Source: Streptomyces sp. NBC_00289
Lineage (GTDB): Bacteria; Actinomycetota; Actinomycetes; Streptomycetales; Streptomycetaceae
Length of the DNA: 64,000 nt
NCBI RefSeq assembly: GCF_041435115.1
Contig: NZ_CP108046.1
Span: forward strand, 4,898,001-4,962,000
Reading direction: 5' to 3'
Shown: piece after piece, positions 17,722 to 26,179 of the stretch
Layout: each line of letters opens with the position of its first letter
Position numbering within the stretch: position 1 is the stretch's first letter
Made by a program: the position numbers and the translations under genes
Notes under the pieces: model-generated
What the model saw: the letters and a program-made list of their open reading frames with translations, nothing else
Told to the model about the DNA's origin: nothing
Database searches by the model: none

Positions 17722-19680
17722 TCACCGCCTGGTGTACGTCAGCTTGTCGCCGCTGTCCGTGTTCACGCGCTGGAGGGTGCCGTCCGACAGCAGGGTGATC
17801 TCGCTGGCCGCGCCCGGGGTGCACGAGGAGCGCGGCTCGCCGGACTCCACGGTGGACGGGCCGATCACCAACGGGGCGTCGCCGGACGGCGCCTGGGACA
17901 GGGTGGCCCGGAACACGCAGTGGTAGGTGCCGGTGCCGGCGGGGCCCTCGGCCACCAGGGAGAGCACCGTGTCGCCCACCTCGCCCTGTTGGAGGGTCAG
18001 TTCGCGGGTGCTGTGTCCGGTGGCGTTGTCGATGGACGCCGTCCAGGTACCCAGGTACAGGGCCGGGACGTCGCCGTCCGCCGGGGCCGAGGTGGTCGGC
18101 TCCGAGGCCGTCGGGGACGGTTCGGGCGTGGTCGGGCCCGGGGTCGTCGGGGGTGCGCTGGCGGTCGGGGTCGGGGTGGTCGTGGAGCCGCCCGGGTCGT
18201 CGCCGTCGTGCAGCAGGGCGTAGACCGAGCCGCCGGCGCCGAGCGCGACGATCAGGGCGACCGCGACGAGCGCCGTCGTGGAGCGGCCGCTGCGCCGCGG
18301 TGGCTCGGGCGGGACGACGGGCGGGGGCCCGAAGGGCGGGGCGCCCGGTGCGTCGAGGAGCGGACCGTACGGCGGGGTGGGGCTCAGGCCGACGTAGACC
18401 TGGTGGGGCCAGGGCTCGGCGGGCTGCTGCGGGTGGCCGTAGGCGGAGTCAGAAAGGTGCTGGGGGTGCTGAGGGTGCTGGTGCGGATAGCCGTACGCCG
18501 GGTCGGGCGGGGCGCCGGTGACGGGGGCGCCGACCGGCCGGGGGCCGGGGCGCGGGGGTGGTACCTGGCCGCTCTGTCCGGCGACCAGGGTGGGGAGGTG
18601 GTCGGACGAGGTGCTGTCGCCCGGTTGCCGCGGCGCGGGGACCGGCTCGGCGGGCGGGTCGTCGGTGGAGGAGCTGTCCGCCGTCGGAGCGTGCTCGGGG
18701 GACGCCTGGGGAGCCGCCGCCCCCGCGGTGGTGGCGGGACCGTCGGTGTCGTCCGCCCCCTCCGGGTCCTCCGTGTCCAGCAACCGTACGGCGTGCCGGC
18801 CGAGTTGGGCCACCAGCGCGCCCGGCAGCCACGGGTCGCGGGACCGGCCGCCGGAGACGGTGTCCTCGGCGCCCGTTCGCTCCAGGATGCGGGCCAGGGT
18901 CGGCCGGGTGGCGGGGTCCTTGCGCAGGCACTCGCGGACGAGGTCGGCGATGCCCTCGGGCACGCCCGTGAGATCGGGCTCCTCCTGGGCGATGCGGAAC
19001 ATCAGGGCGTGCGCCCCGCTGTGGGCGGCGCCGAACGGCAGGCGGCCGGTGGCGGCGTACGCGAGGACCGAGCCGAGGCAGAAGACGTCGCACGCGGGCG
19101 TGATCCGGTCGCCCCGCACCTGCTCGGGCGCCATGAAACCGGGTGAGCCGACGAGCGCGCCGGTCCGGGTCAGACCGGCCTCCGTCACGGTCTCCAGCGC
19201 CCGCGCGATGCCGAAGTCGATCACTCGCGGGCCGTCGATGGTGACGAGCACGTTGGACGGCTTCAGGTCCCGGTGCACTATCCCGGCGGCGTGGATGTCC
19301 CCCAGCGCGTGCGCGAGCCCGGCCGCCAGGATGCGTACCGACCGCTCCGGCAGCGCCCCGTGGTCCTGCCCGACGACCTGCTGGAGGCTCGGCCCGGCGA
19401 CGTACCCGGTGGCGACCCAGGGCACCGCGGCCTCGGTGTCCGCGTCCAGCACCGGCGCGGTCCAGTGGCCGCCGACCTGACGCGCGGCCTCGACCTCGTG
19501 CCGGAAGCGGGCCCGGAACTCCTCCTGCGCGGCCAGCTCCGGCCGCACCAGCTTGACGGCGACCGTACGGCCTCGCTCCGACCGGGCGAGGTACACGTGC
19601 CCCATGCCGCCCGCGCCCAGCCGCGCCAGCAGCCGGTACGCCCCGATCCGCAGCGGATCCCCGGCCCCCAGCTTCTCCAT
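17722..19680 (-). CDS. Membrane-anchored Ser/Thr protein kinase
   Basis: 652 residues. Kinase domain about 12-270: glycine loop GAGGMGHV, catalytic Lys43 (VAVKLV), HRDLKPSN with Asp138, DFG at about 156, APE at about 181. A long Pro/Ser/Thr/His-rich juxtamembrane linker leads to a single TM helix (about 480-505), a Thr/Pro-rich stalk, and a C-terminal extracellular beta-rich domain of about 110 residues. ATG 19680 follows GGGGAGG by 6 nt. It is a Hanks-type bacterial kinase; the extracellular domain probably senses a ligand, unknown here. Confidence 0.92.
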   Translation of the reverse strand: MEKLGAGDPLRIGAYRLLARLGAGGMGHVYLARSERGRTVAVKLVRPELAAQEEFRARFRHEVEAARQVGGHWTAPVLDADTEAAVPWVATGYVAGPSLQQVVGQDHGALPERSVRILAAGLAHALGDIHAAGIVHRDLKPSNVLVTIDGPRVIDFGIARALETVTEAGLTRTGALVGSPGFMAPEQVRGDRITPACDVFCLGSVLAYAATGRLPFGAAHSGAHALMFRIAQEEPDLTGVPEGIADLVRECLRKDPATRPTLARILERTGAEDTVSGGRSRDPWLPGALVAQLGRHAVRLLDTEDPEGADDTDGPATTAGAAAPQASPEHAPTADSSSTDDPPAEPVPAPRQPGDSTSSDHLPTLVAGQSGQVPPPRPGPRPVGAPVTGAPPDPAYGYPHQHPQHPQHLSDSAYGHPQQPAEPWPHQVYVGLSPTPPYGPLLDAPGAPPFGPPPVVPPEPPRRSGRSTTALVAVALIVALGAGGSVYALLHDGDDPGGSTTTPTPTASAPPTTPGPTTPEPSPTASEPTTSAPADGDVPALYLGTWTASIDNATGHSTRELTLQQGEVGDTVLSLVAEGPAGTGTYHCVFRATLSQAPSGDAPLVIGPSTVESGEPRSSCTPGAASEITLLSDGTLQRVNTDSGDKLTYTRR

Positions 19681-19758
19681 CGCAGGCCCTCCCCGAAACG
19701 TGCCCGTGGAACAGCCCCACGATAGTGCGGGCATACGGCGGGGCCGGCGGCCCGCTGT

Positions 19759-20238
19759 CTACGGTTCCGTAACAGCCGTCGCCGTCTCGTCCGCACCCGT
19801 GGAGATCTGTTCCAGTGCCTTCGACAGCCGCTCCAGTACGGCCACGGCCTCGGCGAGGTCGGCGTCCCCGAGCTCCTCGGCCAGCCGGTCGGCGAGGGCG
19901 GCGTGGCCCGGGCCGATCCGCTCGACGGCCGCGCGGCCCCGCGCGGTGGGGGCGAGGAGCTTGGCGCGGCGGTGGGCGGGGTTGGGCCGGTACTCGGCGA
20001 GACCGCGGTCCACCAGCAGGTCGGCGATCCGCTGGACGCTCTGCCGTGTGATGCCCATGGCGCGGGCGATGCCGGACACGGGCAGCGGTTCGCCCAGCAC
20101 CGCGCCGAGCACCTGCCACCAGGCGGCGGTGAGTCCCGCGGGCACCGCCAGTTCCTCCGCCACGGCGAGGAACTGACCGTTGAGCCGGAAGACGCCGAGC
20201 GCCCCGCGGCTGAGCAGGTCCTGACGCTCGTGGCTCAC
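19759..20238 (-). CDS. MarR family transcriptional regulator
   Basis: 159 residues. Winged helix with WWQVLGAVLG, VSGIARAMGITRQSVQRIADLLVDRGL-type recognition helix around 55-80 and the wing YRPNPAHRRAKLL. MarR proteins bind palindromic operators as dimers and are usually derepressed by small ligands. Its GTG overlaps the stop of the DJ-1-like gene (GTGA), so it is the second gene of that operon. The inverted repeats at 20934-21010, between this operon and the divergent aminotransferase, are its most likely targets. Confidence 0.88.
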   Translation of the reverse strand: MSHERQDLLSRGALGVFRLNGQFLAVAEELAVPAGLTAAWWQVLGAVLGEPLPVSGIARAMGITRQSVQRIADLLVDRGLAEYRPNPAHRRAKLLAPTARGRAAVERIGPGHAALADRLAEELGDADLAEAVAVLERLSKALEQISTGADETATAVTEP

Positions 20239-20858
20239 GCGGCGCCGGCCTTCGCGAGCACCGCGTACGCCTGCGGGTCGGAGTCGTGGAACAGCCGGTA
20301 CCAGGCGTCGAGGACCTCACCCTCGTACACCCCGAGGAGGCGGAAGATCTCGCGGGCGAAGGCGACGGGCTCGGTGGGGCCGGCGGTGACGAGGCCCCGG
20401 TCGGTGACGGCGTCCGCCTCGACGTACCGGCCGCCGCCCGCGTAGCCCGTCGCCGCCAGGTACAAGGAGACCGCGCTGGTGTGGTCGCGGTCGTCCAGCA
20501 GGCCCTCGCGGGCCAGTCCGGCGGTGGCACCGCAGATCGCGGCGACCGGGACGCCGGCGTCCAGGAAGGCGCGGGCCGTGCGGGCGAAGGGCGCGAGGTC
20601 GTCGGACGTGTCCCACAGGTCCGCGCCCGGCAGGATCAGCAGGGACGCGTCCTCGGGCCGTACGTCGTCCAGGGCCAGGTCGGGCCGGACGCTCAGCCCG
20701 CCGATGCTGGACACCGGGTCGGTCGACGCACCCACCGTCCGCACCGCGTGGCCGGCCCGCGCGAGGTACGCCGTCGCGTGGCCCGTCTCCCAGTCGGCGA
20801 ACGTGTCGTACACGGCGAGGTGAACGGGCTTGCGGCTGTTGCTGCTCCTGCTGTTCAT
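20235..20858 (-). CDS. DJ-1/PfpI family protein
   Basis: 207 residues with the flavodoxin-like DJ-1/PfpI fold. The nucleophile elbow AAICGATAG puts Cys109 at the conserved position, and an upstream LLILPGAD strand carries the usual acidic partner. Members are glyoxalase-like hydratases, chaperones or transcriptional co-regulators; the exact activity is not predictable. ATG 20858 is preceded by GGAGGAGG. It is the first gene of the operon with the MarR regulator. Confidence 0.87.
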   Translation of the reverse strand: MNSRSSNSRKPVHLAVYDTFADWETGHATAYLARAGHAVRTVGASTDPVSSIGGLSVRPDLALDDVRPEDASLLILPGADLWDTSDDLAPFARTARAFLDAGVPVAAICGATAGLAREGLLDDRDHTSAVSLYLAATGYAGGGRYVEADAVTDRGLVTAGPTEPVAFAREIFRLLGVYEGEVLDAWYRLFHDSDPQAYAVLAKAGAA

Positions 20859-20933
20859 GGCTCCTCCTCCGGCTCCCCGAAATTGCTCGGAACGCCTCCG
20901 AACTCCTCGGACTCCTCGAAGCGATATCGCATA

Positions 20934-21010
20934 TGACAACACGCTGTCACTTCGACAGCTTGCTGTCAATAGAGCGTTCCGCCCGCGCCGACGCGCGACA
21001 ACCTGTCGCG
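20934..21010. promoter_or_regulatory. Array of three GACA/TGTC inverted repeats (candidate MarR operators)
   Basis: TGACA at 20934 pairs with TGTCA ending at 20949. GACAGC-TT-GCTGTC occupies 20954-20967, and CGCGACA-ACC-TGTCGCG occupies 20994-21010. All three share GACA and TGTC half-sites with different spacers. They sit in the divergent gap between the DJ-1/marR operon and the aminotransferase. Binding by the nearby MarR protein is inference. Confidence 0.55.
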
Positions 21011-21064
21011 GAAAGCCGCGGTCCACAGACAGGACGCCGATACCGCTTCCGTATCGCGGACATT

Positions 21065-21070
21065 TACGCT
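21065..21070 (+). promoter_or_regulatory. -10 box TACGCT, leaderless aminotransferase start
   Basis: TACGCT ends 6 nt before ATG 21077 with no ribosome-binding site between, which is the pattern of a leaderless transcript. Confidence 0.55.
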
Positions 21071-21076
21071 CGCCGC

Positions 21077-22432
21077 ATGACCCCTCAGCCCAACCCCCAG
21101 GCCGGCGCGGCCGTGAAGGCCGCGGACCGCGCGCACGTCTTCCACTCCTGGTCCGCGCAGGACCTCATCGACCCGCTCGCCGTCGCCGGCGCGGAGGGGT
21201 CGTACTTCTGGGACTACGACGGCAAGCGGTACCTCGACTTCACCAGCGGGCTCGTCTACACGAACATCGGCTACCAGCACCCGAAGGTCGTCGCCGCGAT
21301 CCAGGAGCAGGCCGCCACCCTGTCCACGTTCGCGCCCGCCTTCGCCGTCGAGGCACGGTCCGAGGCGGCCCGGCTGATCGCCGAGCGGACGCCCGGCGAC
21401 CTGGACAAGATCTTCTTCACCAACGGCGGCGCGGACGCGGTGGAGCACGCGGTGCGGATGGCCCGGCTGCACACCGGGCGGCCGAAGGCGCTGTCGGCGT
21501 ACCGCTCGTACCACGGCGGCACACAGCAGGCGATCAACCTCACCGGGGACCCGCGGCGCTGGGCCTCCGACGGTGCCGCGGCCGGGGTCGTGCACTTCTG
21601 GGCGCCCTTCCTGTACCGCTCCCGCTTCTACGCGGAGACCGAGGAGCAGGAGTGCGCGCGGGCGCTGGAACACCTGGAGACGACGATCACCTTCGAGGGG
21701 CCGGCGACGATCGCGGCGATCGTCCTGGAGACCATCCCCGGCACCGCCGGGATCATGGTGCCGCCGCCGGGCTACCTGGCCGGGGTCCGTGAGATCTGCG
21801 ACAAGTACGGCATCGTCTTCATCCTCGACGAGGTCATGGCCGGGTTCGGCCGGACCGGCGAGTGGTTCGCGGCGGACCTGTTCGACGTCGTACCGGACCT
21901 GATGACCTTCGCGAAGGGCGTCAACTCCGGATATGTGCCGCTCGGCGGTGTCGCCATCTCCGGGGCCGTCGCGGAGACCTTCGGGAAGCGGCCGTACCCG
22001 GGTGGGCTGACGTACTCCGGGCACCCGCTGGCCTGCGCGGCGGCCGTCGCGACGATCAACGTGATGGCCGAGGAGGGCGTCGTGGAGAACGCGGCGCGGC
22101 TCGGCGCGCAGGTCGTGGAGCCGGAGCTGCGGGCGCTGGCGGAGCGGCACCCGAGCGTCGGCGAGGTGCGGGGCGTCGGCATGTTCTGGGCACTGGAGCT
22201 GGTGAAGGACAAGGAGACGCGGGAGCCGCTGGTCGCGTACAACGCGGCGGGCGAGGCGAACGCGGCGATGGCCGCCTTCGGTGCCGCCGCCAAGAAGCAG
22301 GGAATCTGGCCGTTCGTGAACATGAACCGGACGCATGTCGTGCCGCCGTGCAACGTGAGCGAGGCGGAACTGAAGGAGGGCCTGGCGGCACTGGACGTGG
22401 CGCTTTCCGTGGCGGACGAGTACACGGACTAG
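21077..22432 (+). CDS. Class III PLP-dependent (omega-)aminotransferase
   Basis: 451 residues. PLP-binding motifs of class III enzymes are clear: FTNGGADAVEHA near 114, SYHGGT near 144, ILDEVMAGFGRTG near 250-263, and Lys280 in FAKGVNSGY as the Schiff-base lysine. Annotated relatives act on beta-alanine, putrescine, GABA or taurine; the substrate cannot be fixed here. A GntR-type regulator follows on the same strand about 100 nt downstream and the DJ-1/MarR operon is divergent. The leaderless -10 box supports the ATG chosen. Confidence 0.88.
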   Translation: MTPQPNPQAGAAVKAADRAHVFHSWSAQDLIDPLAVAGAEGSYFWDYDGKRYLDFTSGLVYTNIGYQHPKVVAAIQEQAATLSTFAPAFAVEARSEAARLIAERTPGDLDKIFFTNGGADAVEHAVRMARLHTGRPKALSAYRSYHGGTQQAINLTGDPRRWASDGAAAGVVHFWAPFLYRSRFYAETEEQECARALEHLETTITFEGPATIAAIVLETIPGTAGIMVPPPGYLAGVREICDKYGIVFILDEVMAGFGRTGEWFAADLFDVVPDLMTFAKGVNSGYVPLGGVAISGAVAETFGKRPYPGGLTYSGHPLACAAAVATINVMAEEGVVENAARLGAQVVEPELRALAERHPSVGEVRGVGMFWALELVKDKETREPLVAYNAAGEANAAMAAFGAAAKKQGIWPFVNMNRTHVVPPCNVSEAELKEGLAALDVALSVADEYTD

Positions 22433-22535
22433 GCCCGTCGCCACACCGCCGCCGGAAAAATCGAACGCGTAAGGTGGCGTGCTCGTAGACATATACGTGC
22501 ACGCCACCCCAACGCGACGAGGTGACCCCCCGACC

Positions 22536-23237
22536 ATGCCCGGCAGCAGCGGCAACGGCGCCGTGACGCGCAGCACCCTGCGACAGCAGATCGCCGACGC
22601 GCTCCGCGACGAGGTGCTGTCGGGGCGGCTGCAACCGGGCCAGGAGTTCACGGTCAAGGAGATCGCCGAGCAGTACGGGGTGTCCGCGACCCCGGTGCGC
22701 GAGGCGCTCGTCGACCTGTCCGCCCAGGGGCTGCTCGACGCCGACCAGCACCGCGGTTTCCGCGTCCACGAGTACTCCGTCGCCGACTTCCGGGGCATGC
22801 TCGAGGCCCGGAGCCTGGTCACCGACGGGATGTTCGCCGCCCTGGCGGCCGGGCACGGCGCCTTCCAGTGGCAGGACGACCCCCGCACCGCCGCCGCCAT
22901 CGCGGGCGTACGCCGACGCGGCGAGGAGTCGCAGCGGGCGGCCACCGCCGGTGACCTCACCGTCCTGATCGGCTACGACCTGCGCTTCTGGCGCGAGCTG
23001 AGCAGCCTCTTCGGCAACCAGTACCTCGTCGACTTCCTGCACCGGCTGCGGGTGCAGGGCTGGGTGTGCACGGTGCAGCACCTGCGCCGGCTGAGCGACC
23101 TGCGCGGGGAGCTGTGGTCCGGTCACAGCGAACTGGTGGACGCGCTCGCGCTGCGCGATCTCGACGGCGCCCGTTCGATGCTCACCGCGTACACCGCGCA
23201 CTCCCTCGCCCTGATCGAACGCCTCGCCGCCGGATGA
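22536..23237 (+). CDS. GntR family (FadR-type) transcriptional regulator
   Basis: 233 residues. An N-terminal winged helix (LRQQIADALRDEVLSGRL, then VKEIAEQYGVSATPVREALVDLSAQGLL) is followed by an all-helical FCD-like effector domain (about 90-230). FadR-type regulators respond to carboxylic acids or amines. It follows the aminotransferase and may regulate it. A GAGGTGA sequence lies 12 nt upstream of ATG 22536, slightly far for a ribosome site. Confidence 0.87.
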   Translation: MPGSSGNGAVTRSTLRQQIADALRDEVLSGRLQPGQEFTVKEIAEQYGVSATPVREALVDLSAQGLLDADQHRGFRVHEYSVADFRGMLEARSLVTDGMFAALAAGHGAFQWQDDPRTAAAIAGVRRRGEESQRAATAGDLTVLIGYDLRFWRELSSLFGNQYLVDFLHRLRVQGWVCTVQHLRRLSDLRGELWSGHSELVDALALRDLDGARSMLTAYTAHSLALIERLAAG

Positions 23238-23381
23238 CCGGGGCGGGCCCGGGTATGGGACCTGCACGAGGGCAGCCGAGGCGAGCCGCACCGACTACCC
23301 TTCCCTGACCACCGTGCGACGACCGCACGACGACGACCGTGTGCCGATCACCGTGCGCTGCGAGTATCCGAGGAGCTCTCT

Positions 23382-24032
23382 TTGGCCTGTGACCTGTGGC
23401 TGGTGCCGCTCGTGGACGTGTTGTGCCACACCCCCGACAACCCCTTCGCCGACGAACTCGCGCAGTACAACAAGGTGCTCGCCGAAGCCGGGCTCCCGCC
23501 GGTCCCCGTGTACCAGTACATGCCGGGGCTGTCCGGCGAGGTCGCCCCGGTGGCCGGCTTCGACTACGACGCGCTGCACTTCCTGCGCCGCGCCTACCTG
23601 CTCCAGGTGTGCGGGCTGCCGGTGACACCGGTGGACGAACTCGGCGGTGACTACGAGCAGTTGCTGGAGATGTTCGAGACGACGGCCCAGCAGTCCCACC
23701 TGGTCTGGCACTACGACCACGCGGGCGCGTACGTCCCGGTCGACTTTCCGCACCCGCTGTCCAACGACGACCTGCTGGCCGGGGGCGGTCCGCTGGGCTC
23801 CTCGCAGACCCTGCTGCGGGAACTCGAGGTGGTGGCTCCGGTCATCGGCATCGACCCGGCGAACCCCCCGGCCGCGCCGCAGCCGCCGCCGGCCCCCACG
23901 GAGTTGGAGGAGCCGGCCGTCGCCGCACCGTACGACCCCAGCCCCTTCGCCCGTGAGCGGCACGTCTGGCTGGGCCTGCACGCGGCGGCGACGCGGAGCC
24001 TGGCACAGGGGTCGATGATCATCTTCAGCTGA
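23382..24032 (+). CDS. Conserved Streptomyces hypothetical protein, TTG start
   Basis: 216 residues, soluble. The first codon is TTG with AGGAG exactly 6 nt upstream, and the protein then reads MACDLWLVPLVDVL, so this rare start is well supported. The N-terminal 150 residues have balanced composition. A Pro-rich linker (about 163-180) precedes a C-terminal segment ending in ATRSLAQGSMIIFS. I do not recognise a functional domain. It meets the next gene tail to tail 3 bases apart. Confidence 0.75.
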   Translation: MACDLWLVPLVDVLCHTPDNPFADELAQYNKVLAEAGLPPVPVYQYMPGLSGEVAPVAGFDYDALHFLRRAYLLQVCGLPVTPVDELGGDYEQLLEMFETTAQQSHLVWHYDHAGAYVPVDFPHPLSNDDLLAGGGPLGSSQTLLRELEVVAPVIGIDPANPPAAPQPPPAPTELEEPAVAAPYDPSPFARERHVWLGLHAAATRSLAQGSMIIFS

Positions 24033-24035
24033 GGG

Positions 24036-24326
24036 TCAGCGCAGCCGGGACAGGCCCTTCTGCACGTCCTCCATGTTCATCACGGGGGCGTAGGTGATCT
24101 TGGCGCCGAGGTTCTGGAAGAGCGGCTCACTGATCGACGGCAACAGGGAACTGTCGTCCAGGTCGAACACGAGGAAGGCGGTGCGGGCGCCGTTGTCGGT
24201 GGTGAAGTAGGCCGCTTCGGGCTTGATCTGTTCCGCCGTCTCCTCGATCAGCTTCCCCAGGGTGCCGTTGCGGATGGCCTCGTTCGCCTTCTCCGTGTCC
24301 ATCGATGCCTTGAGCAGTACGCGCAT
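24036..24326 (-). CDS. Small hypothetical protein, probable ferredoxin-like alpha+beta fold
   Basis: 96 residues: MRVLLKASMDTEKANEAIRN at the start, two putative beta-alpha-beta units, and a C-terminal helix MEDVQKGLSRLR. Size and pattern resemble small dimeric alpha/beta-barrel or DUF3303-like proteins, some of which act as minor monooxygenases or sensors; this is weak. AAGGTGA lies upstream of ATG 24326, which is more natural than the GTG at 24335. Monocistronic, tail to tail with the preceding gene. Confidence 0.65.
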   Translation of the reverse strand: MRVLLKASMDTEKANEAIRNGTLGKLIEETAEQIKPEAAYFTTDNGARTAFLVFDLDDSSLLPSISEPLFQNLGAKITYAPVMNMEDVQKGLSRLR

Positions 24327-24681
24327 CTCGTTCACCTTCTTCTGGCAGACGCACGCGGGTGTGTGCTCTCAGAATAGGGCAGTATGCGGCATTTCTCCCT
24401 GGCTGGCAGACGTAGCGGGCAGCGGCCGCCGACGGGACGTACGGGCTGTGCCCGCCGTCCTGCCGGGCCGCAACTCCCCGTCCGTGGGCACCTTGTGGGG
24501 CGCACCCGGTCCACGCCCCCTGGTGGGCGTGGACCGGATAGGCGCGCACCGGGTACGCGGCGACGCGGACGCCCCGGCCACCCGGCGACGCGGCCCAGCC
24601 GGCCCACCCGGCCCCGGCGACCGCACGCCCTCGCCGCCCCGGCCACCCGACGACGCAGCCCACCCGGTCCCCCCGCCCCGG
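24327..24681. other. 355-nt C-rich gap without a gene
   Basis: No convincing reading frame. The right half contains two near-identical copies of GCCCCGGCCACCCG followed by CGACGC and GCCCA (about 24575-24600 and 24635-24665). The segment probably holds the promoter of the small downstream gene on its left side and the transcript end of the ECF sigma factor on its right. Confidence 0.5.
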
Positions 24682-25725
24682 CTACCGCGAGTCCTCGGCA
24701 CCCCGGCCGTCCTCGCCGTCCTCGCCGTGCTCGGCAGCCTCGCCGTCCGCGACCCGCTCGCCGTCCGCCGCCTCCGCGACCTGCTCGCCGTCCGTCGCGC
24801 CTCCCGCGCCCCCCGCGTCCCCCGCGCCCCCCGCGTCCTCCGCCTCGAGGATCCTCACCTCGGACTTCCGCAGCCGCTCCGGCTCGGCCATGACGTCGAT
24901 CGCGGTGATCTGCCCGTTCTCGAAGGTGAAGCGGAGCAGGACGCGCAGGCGGCCCTCCTCCAGCATCGCCACACCCACCCCGCCGTCGACCAGGACGACG
25001 TCCGCGAACCGGGCGCGGCCCATGGACGCCATCGCGCCCCTGGCCACCGGGTGGGCGCCCCGCACGAGAACGGGCTCGGGGGTCGGGACGACAGCGCGGT
25101 CGGCGCGCAGGACGACGTCGGGGTGGAGCAGGGCGACCAGCGCGTCGAAGTCGCCGCCGCGCGTCGCGGCGAGGTACGCGTCGACGACCCGGCGCCGGCG
25201 GGGCAGGTCGGCAGCGGGGGCCGGAACGCCCCTGACCCGCCTGCGGGCACGGCTGGCGAGCTGCCGCGCCGCCGCCGGGGTCTTGTCGAGCATCGGGGCG
25301 ATCTCGTCGAACGGCACGTCGAACATGTCGTGCAGCACGAACGCGAGCCGCTCGGCGGGCGAGAGCGTGTCGAGGACGACGAGCAGGGCGAGACCCACCG
25401 AGTCGGCGAGCAGCGCCTCCTCCTCGGGGTCCACGACCCGTTCGTGCGCGGTCGCCGGAAGCCGTTCCCCCTCCAGTTCCTCCTCGCGGCGGTGCTCGCG
25501 CGAGCGCAGCATGTTCAGGCACACGCGCGCGACCACCGTGGTCAGCCAGCCGCCCGGATTGCGCACCTCGGCCGTGTCCGCGCGGTCGACCCGCAGCCAG
25601 GCGTCCTGGAGTGCGTCGTCGGCCTCGCCGAGCGAGCCGAGCATCCGGTGGGCGACGGCCCGCAGCCGGCCCCGGTGCTCCTCGAACAGCTCCGCCATCC
25701 GCTCCCGATCGGACACGACGCCCAT
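24682..25725 (-). CDS. ECF sigma factor, SigJ-like, with C-terminal SnoaL domain
   Basis: 347 residues. Region 2 (RLRAVAHRMLGSLGEADDALQDAWLRV, roughly residues 17-45), region 4 with the helix DEIAPMLDKTPAAARQLASRARRR near 145-165, then a SnoaL-like domain (RVVDAYLAATRGGDFDALVALLHPDV onward). Such ECF41/SigJ-type factors use the fused domain to modulate activity instead of a separate anti-sigma. The last 50 residues or so are an unusual Gly/Ala/Asp/Glu tail. ATG 25725 is chosen; the frame extends 7 codons further. Confidence 0.87.
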   Translation of the reverse strand: MGVVSDRERMAELFEEHRGRLRAVAHRMLGSLGEADDALQDAWLRVDRADTAEVRNPGGWLTTVVARVCLNMLRSREHRREEELEGERLPATAHERVVDPEEEALLADSVGLALLVVLDTLSPAERLAFVLHDMFDVPFDEIAPMLDKTPAAARQLASRARRRVRGVPAPAADLPRRRRVVDAYLAATRGGDFDALVALLHPDVVLRADRAVVPTPEPVLVRGAHPVARGAMASMGRARFADVVLVDGGVGVAMLEEGRLRVLLRFTFENGQITAIDVMAEPERLRKSEVRILEAEDAGGAGDAGGAGGATDGEQVAEAADGERVADGEAAEHGEDGEDGRGAEDSR

Positions 25726-25798
25726 CCCTTCCCCCGAAGCGTTCACGGCAACTCGCGTGAGACCGCCGCGCGTTGCGCGCGCGGATTCCGCCGGAACC

Positions 25799-26124
25799 CT
25801 AGAACACCGCCGTCCCGCCCCGCGTCAGCTTCCAGTTGGTGGTCGCGAAGTCCGCGGGGTTCAGTGTGCCCTTCGTCGTCACGTAGTCGATCATCAACCG
25901 GCGGATCTCGTTCGTCGAGCTGTAGGCGATGTCGGCGGCGGCGACGTGCGGGTGGCCGGAGCCGCCGTTGGCGCGGTGGTTGTTGACGGCAACGACCTGG
26001 TCGTCGGCGGCGGCGGTGCCGTCGTAGGTGAGGTTCTTGATCCTCGACCTCTTGGGCCGCGCGATTGTCGATGTCGTACGAGACGCCGGTGCCGACGGCC
26101 GTGTTGACGTACTTCGAATCTCCC
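25799..26124 (-). pseudogene. C-terminal remnant of a secreted 5'-nucleotidase (frameshifted)
   Basis: Reading leftward, one frame gives KYVNTAVGTGVSYDID and then, after a one-base shift near 26065, another gives IARPKRSRIKNLTYDG, VVAVNNHRANGGSGH and ends TNWKLTRGGTAVF before a TAG. That is the ending of 5'-nucleotidase/cyclic phosphodiesterase proteins (5_nucleotid_C domain). The N-terminal two thirds, including the metallophosphatase domain, is absent: similarity stops about 60 nt before the lacI stop codon. This is a decayed fragment, not a gene. Confidence 0.8.
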
Positions 26125-26179
26125 GGTCAACAAGGGGAAAGAGGCGGTGGGCGCCCGTGCGGGACCGGCCGTCCGGCCC

